17,194 bases of DNA from Clostridia bacterium (GTDB taxonomy: Bacteria > Bacillota_A > Clostridia > Christensenellales > Aristaeellaceae). Position numbers and translations under genes: made by a program. Below are positions 16,666 to 17,194 of the stretch, piece after piece. A model generated the notes under the pieces. The model was not told the DNA's origin and did not search any database. It was given only the letters and a program-made list of their open reading frames with translations. The stretch covers positions 1 through 17,194 of the forward strand of contig WRHG01000017.1 in the NCBI GenBank assembly GCA_009783365.1, given 5' to 3'. How positions within the stretch are numbered: the stretch's first letter is position 1; each line of letters starts with the position of its first letter.

Positions 16666-17194
16666 AGCGCGAGCCCGCCTTCGCCGCATTCAACCTCGCC
16701 TACAACATAGGCATCCTCGCCGTTTACCCGCAGCAGTGAGAGCGCCCTGTTCACGTCGTCCTTCGCCACGGTCAGGCACATGCCCACGCCCATGTTGAAC
16801 GTATGAAACATGTCCTCTTCGGGAATGCCGCCTGTTTTCATCAGGATGTCAAAAATGGGGGGCGTTCGAAGGGATTTTTTTTCGATCCTCCCGCGCATGC
16901 CCGCGCCCATGGATCGCGGGATGTTCTCATAAATGCCGCCGCCGGTTATGTGCGCGAACCCGGAAGCCGCGCCGTCAAGCGTGGTGATCTCAAAGCGGTC
17001 TTCTCGCAAGGTCACGATGTCATGATCGCGCAGAAAAATCGCCTCGTGCGTGCGCCCCACCACGGCGTTCACGTCGCTGGCCAGAAAATTCTCCCCCTTG
17101 CCCAATCCGATCACCAGCGGGCTCCCCCGCCGCGCGCCGACGATCAACCCCGGCGCATCCTGATGCATCACCGCGATGCCGTACGTGCCGATGA
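16659..17194 (-). CDS. purM: PurM C-terminal third joined in frame to a GlmS glutaminase segment (5' partial)
   Basis: The frame runs open to the window edge and ends in TGA at 16661-16659, with about 177 visible residues. The last 100 are the C-terminal third of AIR synthetase, which closes FGAM to AIR: AHITGGGIYENIPR, PPIFDIL and FNMGVGM are diagnostic, and the stop overlaps purN as expected in a purine operon. The first 75 visible residues are not PurM. They read as the end of the GlmS glutaminase domain, with GSPLVIGLGKGENFLASD as a near-perfect signature. PurM's N-terminal ATP-binding half is missing in the visible part. If real, the product cannot be a normal AIR synthetase. If this is an assembly chimera, a normal purM should continue here. 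The PurM part is certain; the meaning of the join is open. Confidence 0.85.
   Translation of the reverse strand, partial: IGTYGIAVMHQDAPGLIVGARRGSPLVIGLGKGENFLASDVNAVVGRTHEAIFLRDHDIVTLREDRFEITTLDGAASGFAHITGGGIYENIPRSMGAGMRGRIEKKSLRTPPIFDILMKTGGIPEEDMFHTFNMGVGMCLTVAKDDVNRALSLLRVNGEDAYVVGEVECGEGGLALC
16971..17194 (-). other. GlmS-like glutaminase segment upstream of the PurM join
   Basis: This covers the part of the chimeric frame that matches the end of the class II glutaminase domain of glucosamine-6-phosphate synthase, roughly residues 150-235 of that family. Landmarks are GTYGIAV, GARRGSPLVIGLG, GENFLASD, a FLRDHDIVTL strand pair and TTLDG. In GlmS the isomerase (SIS) domains would follow. 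Here, after LDG, the frame passes through AAS into the PurM motif GFAHITGGG. The join lies at about 16959-16973. Confidence 0.85.

Noticed and set aside
16971..17194. PurF as the source of the glutaminase segment at the right edge
   Set aside because: PurF would fit a purine operon, and also has a class II glutaminase, but GSPLVIGLGKGENFLASD is the GlmS signature and not the PurF one.

Overview
The window is almost wall-to-wall biosynthetic genes and reads as a piece of a GC-rich anaerobic Bacillota (Clostridia) chromosome. That placement is inferred from gene types: a short HisG paired with HisZ, a single-chain 1232-residue PurL ending in its own glutaminase domain, and a purine pathway whose last two steps are split between a stand-alone AICAR formyltransferase and an archaeal-type (PurO) IMP cyclohydrolase. 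No mobile element, CRISPR array, tRNA, rRNA or riboswitch was seen. No gene-free stretch exceeds about 75 bases. Both ends of the window cut through genes.

Plus strand, 1-4380: a tightly packed histidine operon hisD(partial)-hisC-hisB-hisA-hisF-hisIE. Several genes overlap and several starts are non-ATG. No hisH (the glutaminase subunit of imidazole glycerol phosphate synthase) lies in its common place between hisB and hisA.

Minus strand, 17194 down to 4377 (read right to left): the 3' part of a purine operon, purM(C-terminal part)-purN-purO-purH(formyltransferase only)-purD-purL-purB. It is followed by hisZ-hisG and a sugar isomerase of the L-fucose/L-arabinose isomerase family. Good sigma-70-like promoters can be read in front of hisZ and in front of the isomerase gene. 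The isomerase and hisIE converge, and their stop codons overlap inside a single TTAA.

The pathways meet at AICAR. HisF releases AICAR as a by-product of histidine synthesis, and the formyltransferase plus PurO return it to IMP. HisG with HisZ starts the histidine pathway from ATP and PRPP.

The strangest signal is at the right edge. The reading frame that ends as PurM does not begin as PurM: its visible upstream 75 or so residues are the glutaminase domain of GlmS, joined in frame to the last third of PurM near 16959-16973. This is either a real gene fusion or rearrangement, or an assembly chimera at a contig end. Other points worth a look are the missing hisH, a probable CTG start for hisA, an altered NAD-site motif in HisD at the left edge, and the isomerase gene with its own promoter at the end of a his/pur cluster.
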